Program-made: the position numbers and the translations under genes
In this document: piece by piece, positions 34,593 to 44,894 of the stretch
How the letters are laid out: every line of letters begins with the position of its first letter
How positions within the stretch are numbered: the stretch's first letter is position 1
DNA from: Loktanella sp. D2R18
Lineage (GTDB): Bacteria; Pseudomonadota; Alphaproteobacteria; Rhodobacterales; Rhodobacteraceae
Direction of reading: 5' to 3'
Length of the DNA stretch: 64,000 bases
Assembly: GCF_003318235.1 (NCBI RefSeq)
Contig: NZ_QOCG01000032.1
Coordinates: 62,001-126,000 of the forward strand
Notes under the pieces: generated by a model
Databases searched by the model: none
The model's input: the letters and a program-made list of their open reading frames with translations, nothing else
What the model was told of the DNA's origin: nothing

Positions 34593-35736
34593 AGACTGGG
34601 AACACGGCGGCTTTGGCCTTTATATCCATTGGCCTTTTTGTCAGGCCAAATGCCCCTACTGCGACTTCAACAGCCACGTCGTCGCAAAAATTGATCAAAC
34701 GGCGTGGCGCGATGCTTACCTAAGCGAGATTGATCGGATTGGTGCCGAGACCCAAGGACGGATATTAAAATCTGTGTTTTTTGGTGGCGGCACACCTAGC
34801 ATGATGGATCCTGATCTGGTCGATGCGGTCCTGACAAAGGTACGCGCAACATGGTCAATGGCGAATGATATCGAAATTACACTTGAGGCGAATCCAACGT
34901 CAGTCGAAGCCGGACGCTTTGCTGGATACCGAGACGCGGGCGTTAACCGTGTTTCTATGGGAATTCAGGCATTAAATGACAAAGATTTGCGTGCCCTAGG
35001 TCGCCTTCACACCGCTCAGGAGGCGCTGACGGCCTTCAACACGGCCAGAGAGACGTTTGATCGGGTAAGTTTTGACCTCATTTACGCCCGTCAGGGGCAA
35101 AACTTAGCAGATTGGCGGGCTGAATTGACCCAAGCCTTGGGCTTAGCAATTGATCACCTGTCACTTTACCAGCTGACAATCGAAGATGGCACTGCATTTG
35201 GTGACCGTTATGCCGCCGGAAAACTACGTGGATTGCCCGATGATGACTTGGCAGCCGATATGTATGCTCTGACGCAGGACATATGCGCCGCGGCCAGTTT
35301 TGACAGTTACGAAGTTTCAAACCATGCGCGACCTGGCTTTGAAAGTGTCCACAATCAAATCTATTGGCGCTATGGCGATTATGCAGGGATTGGACCCGGC
35401 GCGCATGGTCGGTTGACGCTAGGAGGAAACCGATACGCGACAGAGGCACCGTCAGCGCCAACGCAATGGTTGGCGCAGGTCAGAAAGACAGGAAATGGCG
35501 ATAGTTTGCGTAGCAAGTTATCAACGGAAGATCAGCGGTCCGAGCTGTTGCTTATGGGTATGCGGTTGCGCGAAGGTGTATTAGTCGAACGGATCGGAAT
35601 ATCAAAAAATATTAAACACAATATCAATAACTTAACCGATATGGGAATGGTGAAAACACATGCGGATCGCCTCGTGTTAACGGCAAAAGGCCGCCCTATC
35701 CTAAACGCAGTCTTACGCGAACTTCTTGCGGATTAG
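34585..35736 (+). CDS. hemW: Radical SAM heme chaperone HemW
   Basis: A 383-residue HemN-like radical SAM protein. The iron-sulfur motif is FCQAKCPYC (CxxxCxxC), followed by VFFGGGTPSMM and VNRVSMGIQALNDKDL, typical of HemW, which delivers heme to apoproteins rather than oxidising coproporphyrinogen. A true HemN would have extra motifs absent here. The likely start is TTG at 34585, inside the rdgB 3' end. Its stop interlocks with that of parB. Confidence 0.9.
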   Translation: MPEDWEHGGFGLYIHWPFCQAKCPYCDFNSHVVAKIDQTAWRDAYLSEIDRIGAETQGRILKSVFFGGGTPSMMDPDLVDAVLTKVRATWSMANDIEITLEANPTSVEAGRFAGYRDAGVNRVSMGIQALNDKDLRALGRLHTAQEALTAFNTARETFDRVSFDLIYARQGQNLADWRAELTQALGLAIDHLSLYQLTIEDGTAFGDRYAAGKLRGLPDDDLAADMYALTQDICAAASFDSYEVSNHARPGFESVHNQIYWRYGDYAGIGPGAHGRLTLGGNRYATEAPSAPTQWLAQVRKTGNGDSLRSKLSTEDQRSELLLMGMRLREGVLVERIGISKNIKHNINNLTDMGMVKTHADRLVLTAKGRPILNAVLRELLAD

Positions 35737-36620
35737 CCACCCGATAAAGCGCGCAAAAGATCATCAAGCTGATCAAGAGATTTATAACTAATCGCGAGTT
35801 TGCCACCCTCTTCGCCAGGCTTATGATCAATCGTTACTTTCATCCGCAATGCAGCTGTGAGCTCATTTTCGATTTGCACTGTGTCTGCATCTTTTGCAAC
35901 AGGCGCACCGGTGGCCGAACGCCGTTTGATCGCCGGGCCCTGCTTGACCAACTTTTCGGTTTCCCGCACTGACAGATTACGCTGAATCACTTCGCGGGCC
36001 ATTTCTTTTGCACGCTCGTTCCCAACCAATGCACGTGCATGACCTGCGGATAACTGGCCCTCCACGAGATAGGTTTGAACCTCGTCTGGCAAGTTCAATA
36101 AACGTAAAAGGTTGGCAATATGACTGCGGCTTTTACCCAATGCGGTGGCAAGCTGTTCTTGCGTATGGCCGAAGCGATCCATCAATTGACGATACCCGGC
36201 AGCCTCATCCACAGCATTCAGATCGTCGCGTTGAATGTTTTCTATAATTGCGACTTCAAGGACTTCGGTATCCGTATATTCACGTAAAAGAACAGGGATT
36301 TCATGCAGTTTTGCCATCTGCGCAGCGCGCCAGCGCCGCTCACCCGCGACAATTTCGTAGGTGCTGGGATTATTGGGCGATACCCGTACGATAAGTGGCT
36401 GAATAATACCCTTTTCAGCAATCGACGACGCCAGATCATTGAGTGCATCATCCCGGAACGTGCGGCGGGGCTGATCGGGATTAGGGATAATATGTTCGAC
36501 CGGAATGAGTAGGTCCGGGCGGCGCGGGCTATCAATTGAGGTATCATCCTGCCCGACATCGGACATCAGCGCTGACAGGCCACGCCCTAAACCGCGTGAT
36601 TTCTTTGCATTTCCTGCCAT
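35733..36620 (-). CDS. parB: Chromosome partition protein ParB
   Basis: A CTP-dependent clamp that loads at parS and spreads. The 295-residue protein has the N-terminal RGLGRGLSALM (ParA-interacting), PNPDQPRRTF, the CTP-binding GERRWRAAQ box and the helix-turn-helix GKSRSHIANLLRLLNLP; the C-terminal dimerisation segment ends the protein. Two parS sites lie 1.4-3.3 kb upstream in rsmG and mnmG. It follows parA by 3 bp. Confidence 0.95.
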   Translation of the reverse strand: MAGNAKKSRGLGRGLSALMSDVGQDDTSIDSPRRPDLLIPVEHIIPNPDQPRRTFRDDALNDLASSIAEKGIIQPLIVRVSPNNPSTYEIVAGERRWRAAQMAKLHEIPVLLREYTDTEVLEVAIIENIQRDDLNAVDEAAGYRQLMDRFGHTQEQLATALGKSRSHIANLLRLLNLPDEVQTYLVEGQLSAGHARALVGNERAKEMAREVIQRNLSVRETEKLVKQGPAIKRRSATGAPVAKDADTVQIENELTAALRMKVTIDHKPGEEGGKLAISYKSLDQLDDLLRALSGG

Positions 36621-36623
36621 TAT

Positions 36624-37421
36624 TTATGCCCTCTTTTTTGTATTTTTTTGAATGACTTCACGCGCCAGCGCACGATAGGCGATAGCGCCTTTTGAGGTCC
36701 CATCATATTCCAAAACCGGCATTGCAAACGACGGCGCTTCGCTTAGTCGAACGTTGCGTGGGATTACCGTTTTGAAAACCATATCGCCCATATTTTCGCG
36801 GGCATCGTCTTCAACTTGGATCGAAAGATTATTACGGCTGTCATACATTGTCAGAACAATGCCTTCGATGCGTAAATCTGGATTCGCAGACTGGCGAACA
36901 TCACGCACAGTTAGGATAAGCTGCGACAGGCCTTCGAGCGCAAAGAACTCACTTTGCAGTGGCACCAATATGGAATCCGCAGCCACCATCGCGTTTACAG
37001 TCAATATGTTGAGAGATGGTGGGCAATCTATCAATATATAGTCATATTTTGCGACAGATTGCGATGCCTCTTGCAGCACGTACCGTAGTAAAAAACTACG
37101 CTTTTCGTTATCCATCAGCTCAATATCGGCAGAGCTAAGATCGGTCGTTGCCGGAATGATGGAAAGGTTTTTAATTGAGGTTGCGCCCGCTGCCTCTTCC
37201 ATAGTCGCATCGCCAGACAACAGGTCATATGTTGTGATACCACGCTGATCATGCTCAATACCCAGTCCAGTTGACGCGTTCCCCTGCGGATCAAGATCAA
37301 TCAAAAGGACTTTTTTCTTTTTTTCGGCCAATGCTGCGCCCAAATTGATCGTCGTCGTCGTTTTGCCGACTCCGCCTTTTTGGTTCGCGATCGCGATAAT
37401 TTTGCAGCTATTCACTGACAC
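36624..37421 (-). CDS. parA: Chromosome partition ATPase ParA
   Basis: A 265-residue Walker-type ATPase (NQKGGVGKTTT near residue 18; DLDPQGNASTGLG; DCPPSLNILTVNAM) that moves ParB-parS complexes. The open frame extends to 37454, but the likely start is GTG at 37421 (VSVNSCKIIAIAN), with AAGGG upstream; a further GTG at 37415 is possible. It overlaps the 3' end of rsmG by about 14 bp, so it is in one operon with rsmG and parB. Confidence 0.94.
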   Translation of the reverse strand: MSVNSCKIIAIANQKGGVGKTTTTINLGAALAEKKKKVLLIDLDPQGNASTGLGIEHDQRGITTYDLLSGDATMEEAAGATSIKNLSIIPATTDLSSADIELMDNEKRSFLLRYVLQEASQSVAKYDYILIDCPPSLNILTVNAMVAADSILVPLQSEFFALEGLSQLILTVRDVRQSANPDLRIEGIVLTMYDSRNNLSIQVEDDARENMGDMVFKTVIPRNVRLSEAPSFAMPVLEYDGTSKGAIAYRALAREVIQKNTKKRA

Positions 37422-38028
37422 GGGATATCCCTTTGACGATAAGAATTTGAGCATCAGGATCGGTCAAACTAGGCGAGTCTTCAAGCGCAAAGCGCCAGTT
37501 ATTCGCAGCATCGGCAACTTCTTCCCTCGCTCTTTTTCCCTTGTGAAGAATCGCTTGTCCGTCGGGTTTTAGGTGGCGTTCAACAAATGGTAGCAGCGTA
37601 GATAAGGTAGAAAGCGCACGCGCAGATACTATATCTGCATTTTGAGGGGCTGCATTTTCAATACGTTCAGCAAGTACTTTTGCGGGTAGGTCCAGCTCTC
37701 TGATGGCTGAGCGCAAAAATGTTGCTTTACGCTGGTCGCTTTCGATTAGGATAAACATTGCATTTGGTTGAGCAACTTTGCCTATTATTGCGACGACAAT
37801 ACCAGGAAACCCACCACCACTGCCTATATCGACCCATTTGTTAAATATTTTTGGCGCTGACGCATATATCTGTGCAGAATCAACGATATGTCGCTCCCAC
37901 AGTGAACTTACGGTGCTCGGTGATATAAGGTTAATCTTGGTAGTCCACTTTTGAACAAGTTCCGAAAACCTGTGCAAGTCATCAAGTGTTTCACGTGAAA
38001 CATTAACTCCCCCGACGTCATGTCCCAT
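37408..38028 (-). CDS. rsmG: 16S rRNA m7G527 methyltransferase RsmG
   Basis: A 206-residue rRNA methyltransferase (formerly GidB). SAM motif I is DIGSGGGFPGIV, with the ERHIVDS and ADIVSARAL blocks seen in the family. Residues 9-14 (NVSRET) are encoded by a complete parS site. One base separates it from mnmG, and parA overlaps its end. Confidence 0.95.
   Translation of the reverse strand: MGHDVGGVNVSRETLDDLHRFSELVQKWTTKINLISPSTVSSLWERHIVDSAQIYASAPKIFNKWVDIGSGGGFPGIVVAIIGKVAQPNAMFILIESDQRKATFLRSAIRELDLPAKVLAERIENAAPQNADIVSARALSTLSTLLPFVERHLKPDGQAILHKGKRAREEVADAANNWRFALEDSPSLTDPDAQILIVKGISRVSE
37987..38002. promoter_or_regulatory. parS partition site 1 (in rsmG)
   Basis: TGTTTCACGTGAAACA, a perfect 16-bp palindrome identical to the canonical bacterial parS core, lying within codons 9-14 of rsmG. 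ParB binds here. About 5.1 kb from the putative origin. Confidence 0.93.
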
Positions 38029-38029
38029 T

Positions 38030-39910
38030 CTAGCTACCTGTCTTTGCTTTATGATTGCGCTTTAACATCGCAACGATGAGCATAAGCGCCGCTGGAGTCA
38101 TCCCTTCAATGCGACCCGCTTGCGCAATATCGTCCGGCCGAATGGTTTCAAGCTTACTTACAAGCTCATTTGAAAGCCCATTAACCGCGCGGTAATTGAT
38201 CTCAGCTGGAATAATCTGCTTTTCATCGCGCTCCATCGCAGCAACGTCTGACTGCTGGCGTTGCACATAATGTGCATACAGTGCGTCCTTTTTGATCTGA
38301 TCTCGAACATCAGTAGAAATATCTGATAATTCGGGTACAAGACGGGTCAACTGCGGAAAATCAAAATCGGTCAGTGCCAGCGCTTCAAGCGCTGAACGGC
38401 GCGGCCCGTCGACGTTCAAGTTTGCGCCTTGGGATGCAATATCCCGTGATGATAGAAAAATAGTTGACAGCGATGATTGCGCAGCAGAGATTTTGTCCAT
38501 CTTATCCGAAAACTGCGCCCATCGCTCATTACCCACACATCCAATTGTATGCCCAAGCTCCGTTAACCTTTGATCCGCGTTATCTGCCCGCAGGGATAGT
38601 CTGAATTCTGCCCGAGAAGTAAACATCCGGTATGGCTCTGAAACACCTTTTGTAATCAGGTCATCGATCATTACGCCAATATAAGAATGGCGGCGACTGA
38701 ATTTGATCGGTTGCGCACCCTTAGAATGCGCAGCAGCATTCAAGCCAGCGACAAGCCCCTGCGCCGCCGCTTCTTCATAACCAGTTGTACCATTTATTTG
38801 ACCGGCGAGATAAAGCCCCGGCACATCCCGCAGTTCTAACGTTGACGTAAGCGATCTAGGGTCCACATAATCATATTCAATCGCATATCCTGGTTGCAAT
38901 ATCTTAGCATTTTCAAGGCCATAGATAGAATTCACGTAGTCCCATTGTATCTCTTCTGGAAGCGATGTGGAAATGCCGTTCGGATAAACCGTATCATCAT
39001 TTACACCCTCTGGTTCCAGAAATATCTGATGCGACGTCTTATCAGAAAACCGCACAACCTTATCTTCAATTGAAGGGCAATATCGCGGACCTACACCATC
39101 GATGTGCCCCCCATACATAGCCGACCGGTCAAGGTTCGCGCGAATGATGTCATGGGTCCGTTCATTTGTATGCGTTATCCCGCAATCAATTTGGGGCGCA
39201 AAAACGGCGCTGGACATAAACGAAAACATCGTCGGATCCGCATCACTTGGTTGTGCTTCCAGCAAATCCCAGCGAATTGTGCGCCCATCTAGTCTTGGTG
39301 GAGTGCCTGTCTTTAGTCGCCCAAGCCTCAGTTCAAAACTGTCTAGCCTTTCCGCCATTTTGACAGATGGTTTGTCACCCATACGGCCGCCAGGACGTGA
39401 GACCTCTCCAATATGAATAACGCCGCGCAAAAATGTACCAGTCGTTAAGATCACACTATTTGCTGATAGCTGTGTATCCCCCGCCATAACAACGCCCGCA
39501 ACGCGGCCGCTTTTCATAATGAGATCGACCGCCTCTCCCTCAACGATTTTGAGGTTCTCTACTACATCTAGCTCAGCTTGCATCGTAGTGCGGTATATTT
39601 CGCGGTCTGCCTGCGCCCGCGGGCCTTGTACAGCAGGCCCCTTTTTGCGGTTTAGCAGTCTAAACTGAATGCCCGCCCGATCTGCGACACGCGCCATGAC
39701 ACCATCTAGTGCATCAATCTCGCGTACGAGGTGTCCTTTACCAAGTCCGCCAATTGCCGGATTGCAGGACATTACGCCAATAGATTGCTTCGTAAGAGTC
39801 ACCAGAGCCGTGCGCGCACCCATTCGTGCGGATGCATGGGCAGCTTCGGCGCCCGCATGTCCACCACCAATTACGATCACGTCGAAGTCACAATGTTTCA
39901 CGTGAAACAC
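38030..39910 (-). CDS. mnmG: tRNA uridine-5-carboxymethylaminomethyl modification enzyme MnmG
   Basis: FAD-dependent partner of MnmE that modifies U34 of tRNAs. The 626-residue protein has the FAD site [40 protein letters not shown] and later [16 protein letters not shown]. The start MFHVKH is a parS sequence read as protein; the same N-terminus recurs in other bacteria. Two bases from mnmE. Confidence 0.96.
   Translation of the reverse strand: MFHVKHCDFDVIVIGGGHAGAEAAHASARMGARTALVTLTKQSIGVMSCNPAIGGLGKGHLVREIDALDGVMARVADRAGIQFRLLNRKKGPAVQGPRAQADREIYRTTMQAELDVVENLKIVEGEAVDLIMKSGRVAGVVMAGDTQLSANSVILTTGTFLRGVIHIGEVSRPGGRMGDKPSVKMAERLDSFELRLGRLKTGTPPRLDGRTIRWDLLEAQPSDADPTMFSFMSSAVFAPQIDCGITHTNERTHDIIRANLDRSAMYGGHIDGVGPRYCPSIEDKVVRFSDKTSHQIFLEPEGVNDDTVYPNGISTSLPEEIQWDYVNSIYGLENAKILQPGYAIEYDYVDPRSLTSTLELRDVPGLYLAGQINGTTGYEEAAAQGLVAGLNAAAHSKGAQPIKFSRRHSYIGVMIDDLITKGVSEPYRMFTSRAEFRLSLRADNADQRLTELGHTIGCVGNERWAQFSDKMDKISAAQSSLSTIFLSSRDIASQGANLNVDGPRRSALEALALTDFDFPQLTRLVPELSDISTDVRDQIKKDALYAHYVQRQQSDVAAMERDEKQIIPAEINYRAVNGLSNELVSKLETIRPDDIAQAGRIEGMTPAALMLIVAMLKRNHKAKTGS
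39894..39909. promoter_or_regulatory. parS partition site 2 (at the mnmG start)
   Basis: TGTTTCACGTGAAACA, a second perfect copy, beginning at the second base of the mnmG ATG so that it encodes the first six residues MFHVKH. It is read in another frame than the rsmG copy. About 3.2 kb from the putative origin. Confidence 0.93.
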
Positions 39911-39912
39911 TC

Positions 39913-41196
39913 CTATTTTCCGATGCAGAAGCTCGAAAATATTTCATCCAAGACTTGTTCTACATCAACCCGCCCGACAAGGCTATCCACTGCGCGAATT
40001 GCCGACCGTAGTTCTTCAGCAATCAGGTCAGTCATGCCCAATTCGCTACTCAAATCTTTCTCTGCCACTTCTAGAAAGTCGATTGCGCGCAACATCGCGA
40101 CGCGGTGCCGTTCACGCATTGCAATACCAACGGAGGCCACTCGCTCCTTCAAAATCGCTGATATTTGATCAACCAAATCGTCAATTCCTGCCCCTGTTTG
40201 ACCGGAAACGGCAAGGCCATCTTCATGGCCCAAGTCCGACTTTGCGTGAACCAAAATATCATCACCCCCAATATATTGCGGTTTTAGGTCATTTGGCAGC
40301 AACATATGTACGCGAATATCTGCCCGCCCCGCCCGCTCACGCGCGCGCTGGACACCCAGCCCTTCAACTATATCGTCAGTATCGCGCAATCCAGCCGTAT
40401 CAAGAAGGGTTACCGCTATGCCATCCAGATCAAGCCGTACCTCGATCACGTCACGCGTTGTTCCCGCAATTTCAGAGGTAATTGCAACATCGCGTCCGGC
40501 CAGCCGGTTCAACAAAGTGGATTTTCCAACATTTGGCGCGCCAATAATCGCCACCTCAAACCCGTCGCGCAAACGTTCCGCAATCCGGACCCCTTCAGCT
40601 TCGCGCCGCATTTCTTTCTTCACCACACCGATGAGCTCTCGAACTTCAGGTGAAACATCTACCGGAACTTCTTCATCCGCGAAATCAATTGTGGCTTCCA
40701 AAAGTGCTGCCGCGCGGATCAATTTTATCCGCCAACCATCAGCCAACATCCCCAAAGCGCCCGAAAAAACACGGACCGCTTGCCTACGTTGACTTTCCGT
40801 TTCCGCATCGATCAAATCTGCTAGGCCTTCAACCTGCGCAAGATCAAGCTGCCCATTGTCCATTGCGCGATGAGTGAATTCTCCAGCCTCTGCTGGCCGT
40901 AATTTTGGGTCGTTGCCAAGCTCACGCAAAACTGCCGAAAGCACCGCTGGGCTCCCGTGAAGGTGTAGCTCAACAACCTCTTCCCCAGTAAAACTTCTAC
41001 CTTCTGCAAATCGCAGCACGAAGGCCTCATCAAGAAGCTGTCCTGCCTGGTCTCTTAGCACACGCACGCCACGGCTAACAGGTACATCACCCATCAACTT
41101 TCCTGCAGATCTAACTGCATGAGGTCCAGACAATCGCACCACGGCCACACCAGCTCGGCCCTTGGCTGTCGCTAAGGCAAAAATCGTATCCATCAT
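39913..41196 (-). CDS. mnmE: tRNA modification GTPase MnmE
   Basis: A 427-residue GTPase working with MnmG. The N-terminal formyl-THF-binding domain starts [21 protein letters not shown]; the G domain has [17 protein letters not shown] and DTAGL; the C-terminus ends FCIGK, the conserved catalytic CIGK. The first ATG is followed directly by another. Confidence 0.96.
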   Translation of the reverse strand: MMDTIFALATAKGRAGVAVVRLSGPHAVRSAGKLMGDVPVSRGVRVLRDQAGQLLDEAFVLRFAEGRSFTGEEVVELHLHGSPAVLSAVLRELGNDPKLRPAEAGEFTHRAMDNGQLDLAQVEGLADLIDAETESQRRQAVRVFSGALGMLADGWRIKLIRAAALLEATIDFADEEVPVDVSPEVRELIGVVKKEMRREAEGVRIAERLRDGFEVAIIGAPNVGKSTLLNRLAGRDVAITSEIAGTTRDVIEVRLDLDGIAVTLLDTAGLRDTDDIVEGLGVQRARERAGRADIRVHMLLPNDLKPQYIGGDDILVHAKSDLGHEDGLAVSGQTGAGIDDLVDQISAILKERVASVGIAMRERHRVAMLRAIDFLEVAEKDLSSELGMTDLIAEELRSAIRAVDSLVGRVDVEQVLDEIFSSFCIGK

Positions 41197-41222
41197 TCAA
41201 CCCATTGTCTTATAACAATAAG

Positions 41223-42494
41223 TTACGTGTTCATTGAATCGAAGAAGTCTGAATTTGTCTTCGTCTGCTTCAGCTTCCCGATCAAGAACTCGATCGCATC
41301 TGTTGTTCCCATTGGGTTCAAGATTCGACGCAGTACATATGTCTTGGCCAGATCGCCCTTATCAACCAGCAACTCTTCCTTCCGCGTCCCAGATTTCAAG
41401 ATATCCATTGCCGGGAAGACGCGTTTATCCGCAACTTTGCGATCCAGCACGATCTCAGAGTTACCCGTCCCTTTGAATTCTTCAAAGATAACTTCGTCCA
41501 TCCGCGAACCAGTATCAATCAGGGCAGTTGCAATGATCGTCAGTGACCCACCTTCTTCGATATTCCGTGCAGCCCCAAAGAAACGCTTTGGACGCTGCAG
41601 CGCATTCGCGTCTACACCACCGGTCAAAACCTTGCCGGATGACGGTACGGTCGTGTTAAATGCCCGGCCTAACCGCGTAATCGAATCCAGCAGAATAACA
41701 ACATCGCGCTTATGCTCGACCAAGCGTTTTGCCTTTTCAATAACCATCTCAGATACGGCAACGTGGCGCGTCGCGGGTTCATCAAATGTCGATGATACAA
41801 CTTCACCCTTCACAGACCGCTGCATGTCGGTCACCTCTTCGGGGCGTTCATCAATCAACAAAACGATCAGATAACATTCGGGGTGGTTCTTCTCGATTGA
41901 GTTTGCAATGTTCTGCAGCAGAACCGTCTTACCCGTCCGCGGTGGCGCCACGATTAAGGCTCGTTGCCCTTTCCCGATTGGCGATACCAAATCAATAATC
42001 CGGGCAGACCGGTCTTTGATCGTCGGATCTTCGACCTCCATTTTCAGACGTTCTTCTGGATAGAGCGGTGTCAGGTTATCAAAGGCAACTTTATGTTTTG
42101 CCTTTTCTGGCGCTTCAAAGTTGATCGCCTCAACGACTGTCAGCGCAAAGTAACGCTCGGTGTCATTTGGCTCTTTCATCACGCCCTCGACGGTATCGCC
42201 GGTGCGCAATGAATGTTTACGGATCATATCTGGCGATACGTAAATATCATCGGGGCCCGGCAGATAGTTTGCCTCTGGCGACCGCAAAAAACCAAAACCG
42301 TCTTGAAGAACTTCAAGAACACCATCTCCGCCAATCACCCATTCTTCGTCCGCGCGTTCTTTGAGAATTGCGAACATCATGTCGCCTTTGCGCATGGTGG
42401 ACGCATTCTCAATCTCTAGCTCTTCAGCAAGCGACAACAGATCCTTGGGGCTTTGCGCCTTTAGGTCAGACAGGTTCAAACGGTGTAGTGACAT
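41223..42494 (-). CDS. rho: Transcription termination factor Rho
   Basis: A 423-residue hexameric RNA helicase. An N-terminal RNA-binding domain ([14 protein letters not shown]) is followed by Walker [24 protein letters not shown] (Walker B and Q loop) and [14 protein letters not shown]. It starts at [13 protein letters not shown]; the open frame continues five codons further upstream. Separated by about 120 bp from hemJ, with a small hairpin between. Confidence 0.96.
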   Translation of the reverse strand: MSLHRLNLSDLKAQSPKDLLSLAEELEIENASTMRKGDMMFAILKERADEEWVIGGDGVLEVLQDGFGFLRSPEANYLPGPDDIYVSPDMIRKHSLRTGDTVEGVMKEPNDTERYFALTVVEAINFEAPEKAKHKVAFDNLTPLYPEERLKMEVEDPTIKDRSARIIDLVSPIGKGQRALIVAPPRTGKTVLLQNIANSIEKNHPECYLIVLLIDERPEEVTDMQRSVKGEVVSSTFDEPATRHVAVSEMVIEKAKRLVEHKRDVVILLDSITRLGRAFNTTVPSSGKVLTGGVDANALQRPKRFFGAARNIEEGGSLTIIATALIDTGSRMDEVIFEEFKGTGNSEIVLDRKVADKRVFPAMDILKSGTRKEELLVDKGDLAKTYVLRRILNPMGTTDAIEFLIGKLKQTKTNSDFFDSMNT

Positions 42495-42555
42495 GATAAA
42501 ATCCAGCACTCACCCGTAGGCCAGTGTCATTCAGTTTTAGAAATGGAAAATGCTT

Positions 42556-42569
42556 TTCCCGGACGGGAA
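42556..42569 (-). terminator. Hairpin between hemJ and rho
   Basis: TTCCCG-GA-CGGGAA, a 6-bp inverted repeat between the hemJ stop and the rho start. On the transcribed (minus) strand the surrounding bases allow a longer bulged stem. It could be a weak terminator or a rho leader structure; rho genes are often autoregulated by attenuation. Confidence 0.3.
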
Positions 42570-42614
42570 GCTGGAACCGATATAGGCAACTAGGCGCCCC
42601 AAGTCAACGCGCCG

Positions 42615-43064
42615 CTAAAACGGCCTTACAACGACCGCCACCACGATAATCACCATCAGTACTGTCGGGACCTCATTAGCAAGCCTGTAAACCCGCCCAG
42701 AGCGCGTATTCACCCCAGCAACAAACTCTTTACGGCGCTTACTCAACCAGCCGTGAAACCCGCTCATAAGCAGCACAGCAATAATCTTCGACCATGACCA
42801 AACAGATCCCCAATCAAAAGCGCCCATCGACAACATGATCAACCCAGCTACCCATGTGACTATCATCGCAGGATTAATAATGACGCGTAGCAGTTTCTCT
42901 TCCATAATTTGAAATGTTAGATCCAGATCTGATCCAACTTCTGCCCGTTCTGCATGATATACAAATAGTCGCGGTAGATAAAACATCCCGGCCATCCATG
43001 AAATCACAGCCATGATATGGATCGCTTTGATCCAATCATAATACACACTTAGAAAATCGAGCAT
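42615..43064 (-). CDS. hemJ: Protoporphyrinogen oxidase HemJ
   Basis: A 149-residue membrane protein with four helices and the conserved AIHIMAVISWMAGMFYLPRLFVYH near the start (heme-binding His). HemJ oxidises protoporphyrinogen IX, the penultimate heme step, in bacteria lacking HemG and HemY. It is the last leftward gene before the origin region. hemH and hemW are also in the window. Confidence 0.93.
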   Translation of the reverse strand: MLDFLSVYYDWIKAIHIMAVISWMAGMFYLPRLFVYHAERAEVGSDLDLTFQIMEEKLLRVIINPAMIVTWVAGLIMLSMGAFDWGSVWSWSKIIAVLLMSGFHGWLSKRRKEFVAGVNTRSGRVYRLANEVPTVLMVIIVVAVVVRPF

Positions 43065-43471
43065 GTTATCGCCTCACTTTCGGTCAGTCACTCTTAATAA
43101 ATATATAAAGAAAGAAAAGATGATGATGTTGTTAGTACAGCGATTTTTTGTGGTTTGTTTTTTCATCCGCAGACTTATCCCAAGGGAAAACAAGCAGAAA
43201 AAATTTGACTTAAAGGCAGATACTTTAAAATTATCCCATATTTATCAATATTTTATCAGCGATTTGATGATTGCAGATAGGTGCTGACTTCATATTGACA
43301 CTGACTTGAGAGACGATTCTTCCACAGGGTCGACTTATGCTTTCCCGCGGTGGAAAAATCGGCATAACAGGTGGCACAACTCGTGACTTTCGCACAGGCT
43401 TCTGGGTGGTGGTCTTTATCCCTCTGAATGTCCGCAGGCTGACACATCGTTTTTCCAAAGGGTTATCCACA
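43065..43471. other. Putative chromosomal replication origin (oriC)
   Basis: A gap of about 400 bp with no convincing gene. The part 43085-43260 is strikingly AT-rich (for example TTAATAAATATATAAAG and ATTTATCAATATTTTATC), suiting a duplex-unwinding element. A perfect DnaA box TTATCCACA is at 43463-43471, overlapping the maf ATG; weaker ones include TTATCCCAA (43175), TCTTCCACA (43318) and TTATCCCTC (near 43416). The flanking genes and their outward directions, and nearby parAB and parS, match alphaproteobacterial origins. Two short open frames here (74 and 79 codons) look accidental. Confidence 0.8.
43463..43471 (+). promoter_or_regulatory. DnaA box
   Basis: TTATCCACA, exact match to the strong DnaA-binding consensus, whose last base is the A of the maf start codon. 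DnaA bound here could both serve the origin and affect maf expression. Confidence 0.75.
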
Positions 43472-44070
43472 TGACCACCCCGATTATTTTGGCTTCTGGT
43501 TCTGAAATTCGCGCGACCTTGCTACGCAATGCAGCCGTGCCATTCTCCGTCGCCAAAGCGCGCATCGACGAAGATATGATCCGTCAATCGCTGACCGCCG
43601 AAGAAGCGTCACCGCGTGATATTGCCGATACTCTCGCAGAACTCAAAGCACAGCGTGTTGCGTCGAGACACCCAGATGCACTTGTCATCGGCTGTGATCA
43701 AATTTTGGCGAAGGGTCGCACAGTATTCTCGAAACCCGAAACACCGGCTCAGGCGTTCGAACAACTGCAATCGCTGCGCGGCGATAAACACCAATTACTC
43801 TCAGCGGCGGTCATTTACGGCGAAGGCAAGCCGCTCTGGCGTCATGTCGGCTCTGTTCGGCTGCAAATGCGTGACGCAAGCGACACATATCTGCAGGATT
43901 ATGTCGATCGGAACTGGGAAAGCATCCGCCACAGTGTTGGAGCCTATAAGCTCGAAGAGGAAGGCGTGCGATTGTTCACACGCATTGACGGGGATTATTT
44001 CAACGTGCTGGGGCTGCCACTTTTGGAACTACTATCATATCTGACGTTACGCGGGGATTTGCCCTCATGA
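43471..44070 (+). CDS. maf: Maf-like nucleoside triphosphate pyrophosphatase
   Basis: A 199-residue Maf/YceF-type house-cleaning pyrophosphatase of non-canonical or UTP/dTTP nucleotides. LASGSEIRATLLRNAAVPF at the start, IGCDQILAKG with the catalytic Asp in the middle and SVGAYKLEEEGV toward the end are family features. First rightward gene after the putative origin; overlaps aroE by 4 bp. Confidence 0.93.
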   Translation: MTTPIILASGSEIRATLLRNAAVPFSVAKARIDEDMIRQSLTAEEASPRDIADTLAELKAQRVASRHPDALVIGCDQILAKGRTVFSKPETPAQAFEQLQSLRGDKHQLLSAAVIYGEGKPLWRHVGSVRLQMRDASDTYLQDYVDRNWESIRHSVGAYKLEEEGVRLFTRIDGDYFNVLGLPLLELLSYLTLRGDLPS

Positions 44071-44894
44071 CTAATACGCCGCGCGCCTGCGTGATCGGCA
44101 ACCCGATTTCACATTCTCTGTCTCCGAAATTGCACAGCTACTGGCTTGATCGGTATGGGATTGAGGGCGCATATACTGCGCTGGAAGTCAGCGAACAAGA
44201 TTTGGGAAAAACGCTACGTGAACTGCCCAATCAAGGGTTTGTTGGTATGAATGTCACGCTTCCACATAAGATTTCTGTGTTGGAATTCGCGGATAAAATA
44301 ACGGACCGCGCAACGCTTATTGGCGCTGCAAATACGCTTACTTTCACTGAAGACGGGCGTGTTTTCGCAGATAATACAGACGGTTACGGGTTCATTTCTA
44401 ATTTGCGGCAGGGTGCCCCCGATTGGGACCCTAAATCTGGTTCTGCGATGATATTCGGCGCTGGCGGCGCTGCGCGCGCAATTATTGTAGCGCTTGCGGA
44501 TGCCGGCGTTCCCGAAATTATCATCAGCAATCGCACCCGGGCCAAGGCGGAAGCGCTACGCGCTGATTTTGGCGCACGGATTCGTGTCGTTGATTGGGTG
44601 CAGGCTGACACGGCTCTGGCCGACGCGCATTTGCTGGTCAACACGACGTCGCTTGGTATGAAAGGCGCTGCGGATTTTAAGGTTTCGCTAGACGCATTGC
44701 GCCCTGAAACAGTTGTGACCGATATTGTTTATAACCCACTACGCACACCGTTTTTAAAAGCTGCCGAAGCGGTCGGCTGTACGGCGGTTGATGGGTTGGG
44801 CATGCTGTTGCACCAAGGCGTTCCTGGATTTGAACGCTGGTTTGGACGGCGGCCCGAGGTCGATGAAGCAACCCGTCGGGCTGTTTTAGCGTGA
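44067..44894 (+). CDS. aroE: Shikimate dehydrogenase
   Basis: Reduces 3-dehydroshikimate using NADPH in aromatic amino acid synthesis. The 275-residue protein has NPISHSLSPKLHSYWL (substrate site), VGMNVTLPHK with the catalytic Lys, and GAGGAARAI for NADP. Overlaps maf and coaE by 4 bp each. Confidence 0.95.
   Translation: MTNTPRACVIGNPISHSLSPKLHSYWLDRYGIEGAYTALEVSEQDLGKTLRELPNQGFVGMNVTLPHKISVLEFADKITDRATLIGAANTLTFTEDGRVFADNTDGYGFISNLRQGAPDWDPKSGSAMIFGAGGAARAIIVALADAGVPEIIISNRTRAKAEALRADFGARIRVVDWVQADTALADAHLLVNTTSLGMKGAADFKVSLDALRPETVVTDIVYNPLRTPFLKAAEAVGCTAVDGLGMLLHQGVPGFERWFGRRPEVDEATRRAVLA

Noticed and set aside
43063-43470. Two short open frames (74 and 79 codons) in the origin region
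   Set aside because: No ribosome sites, no domain, and AT-rich or DnaA-box sequence explains the region better.
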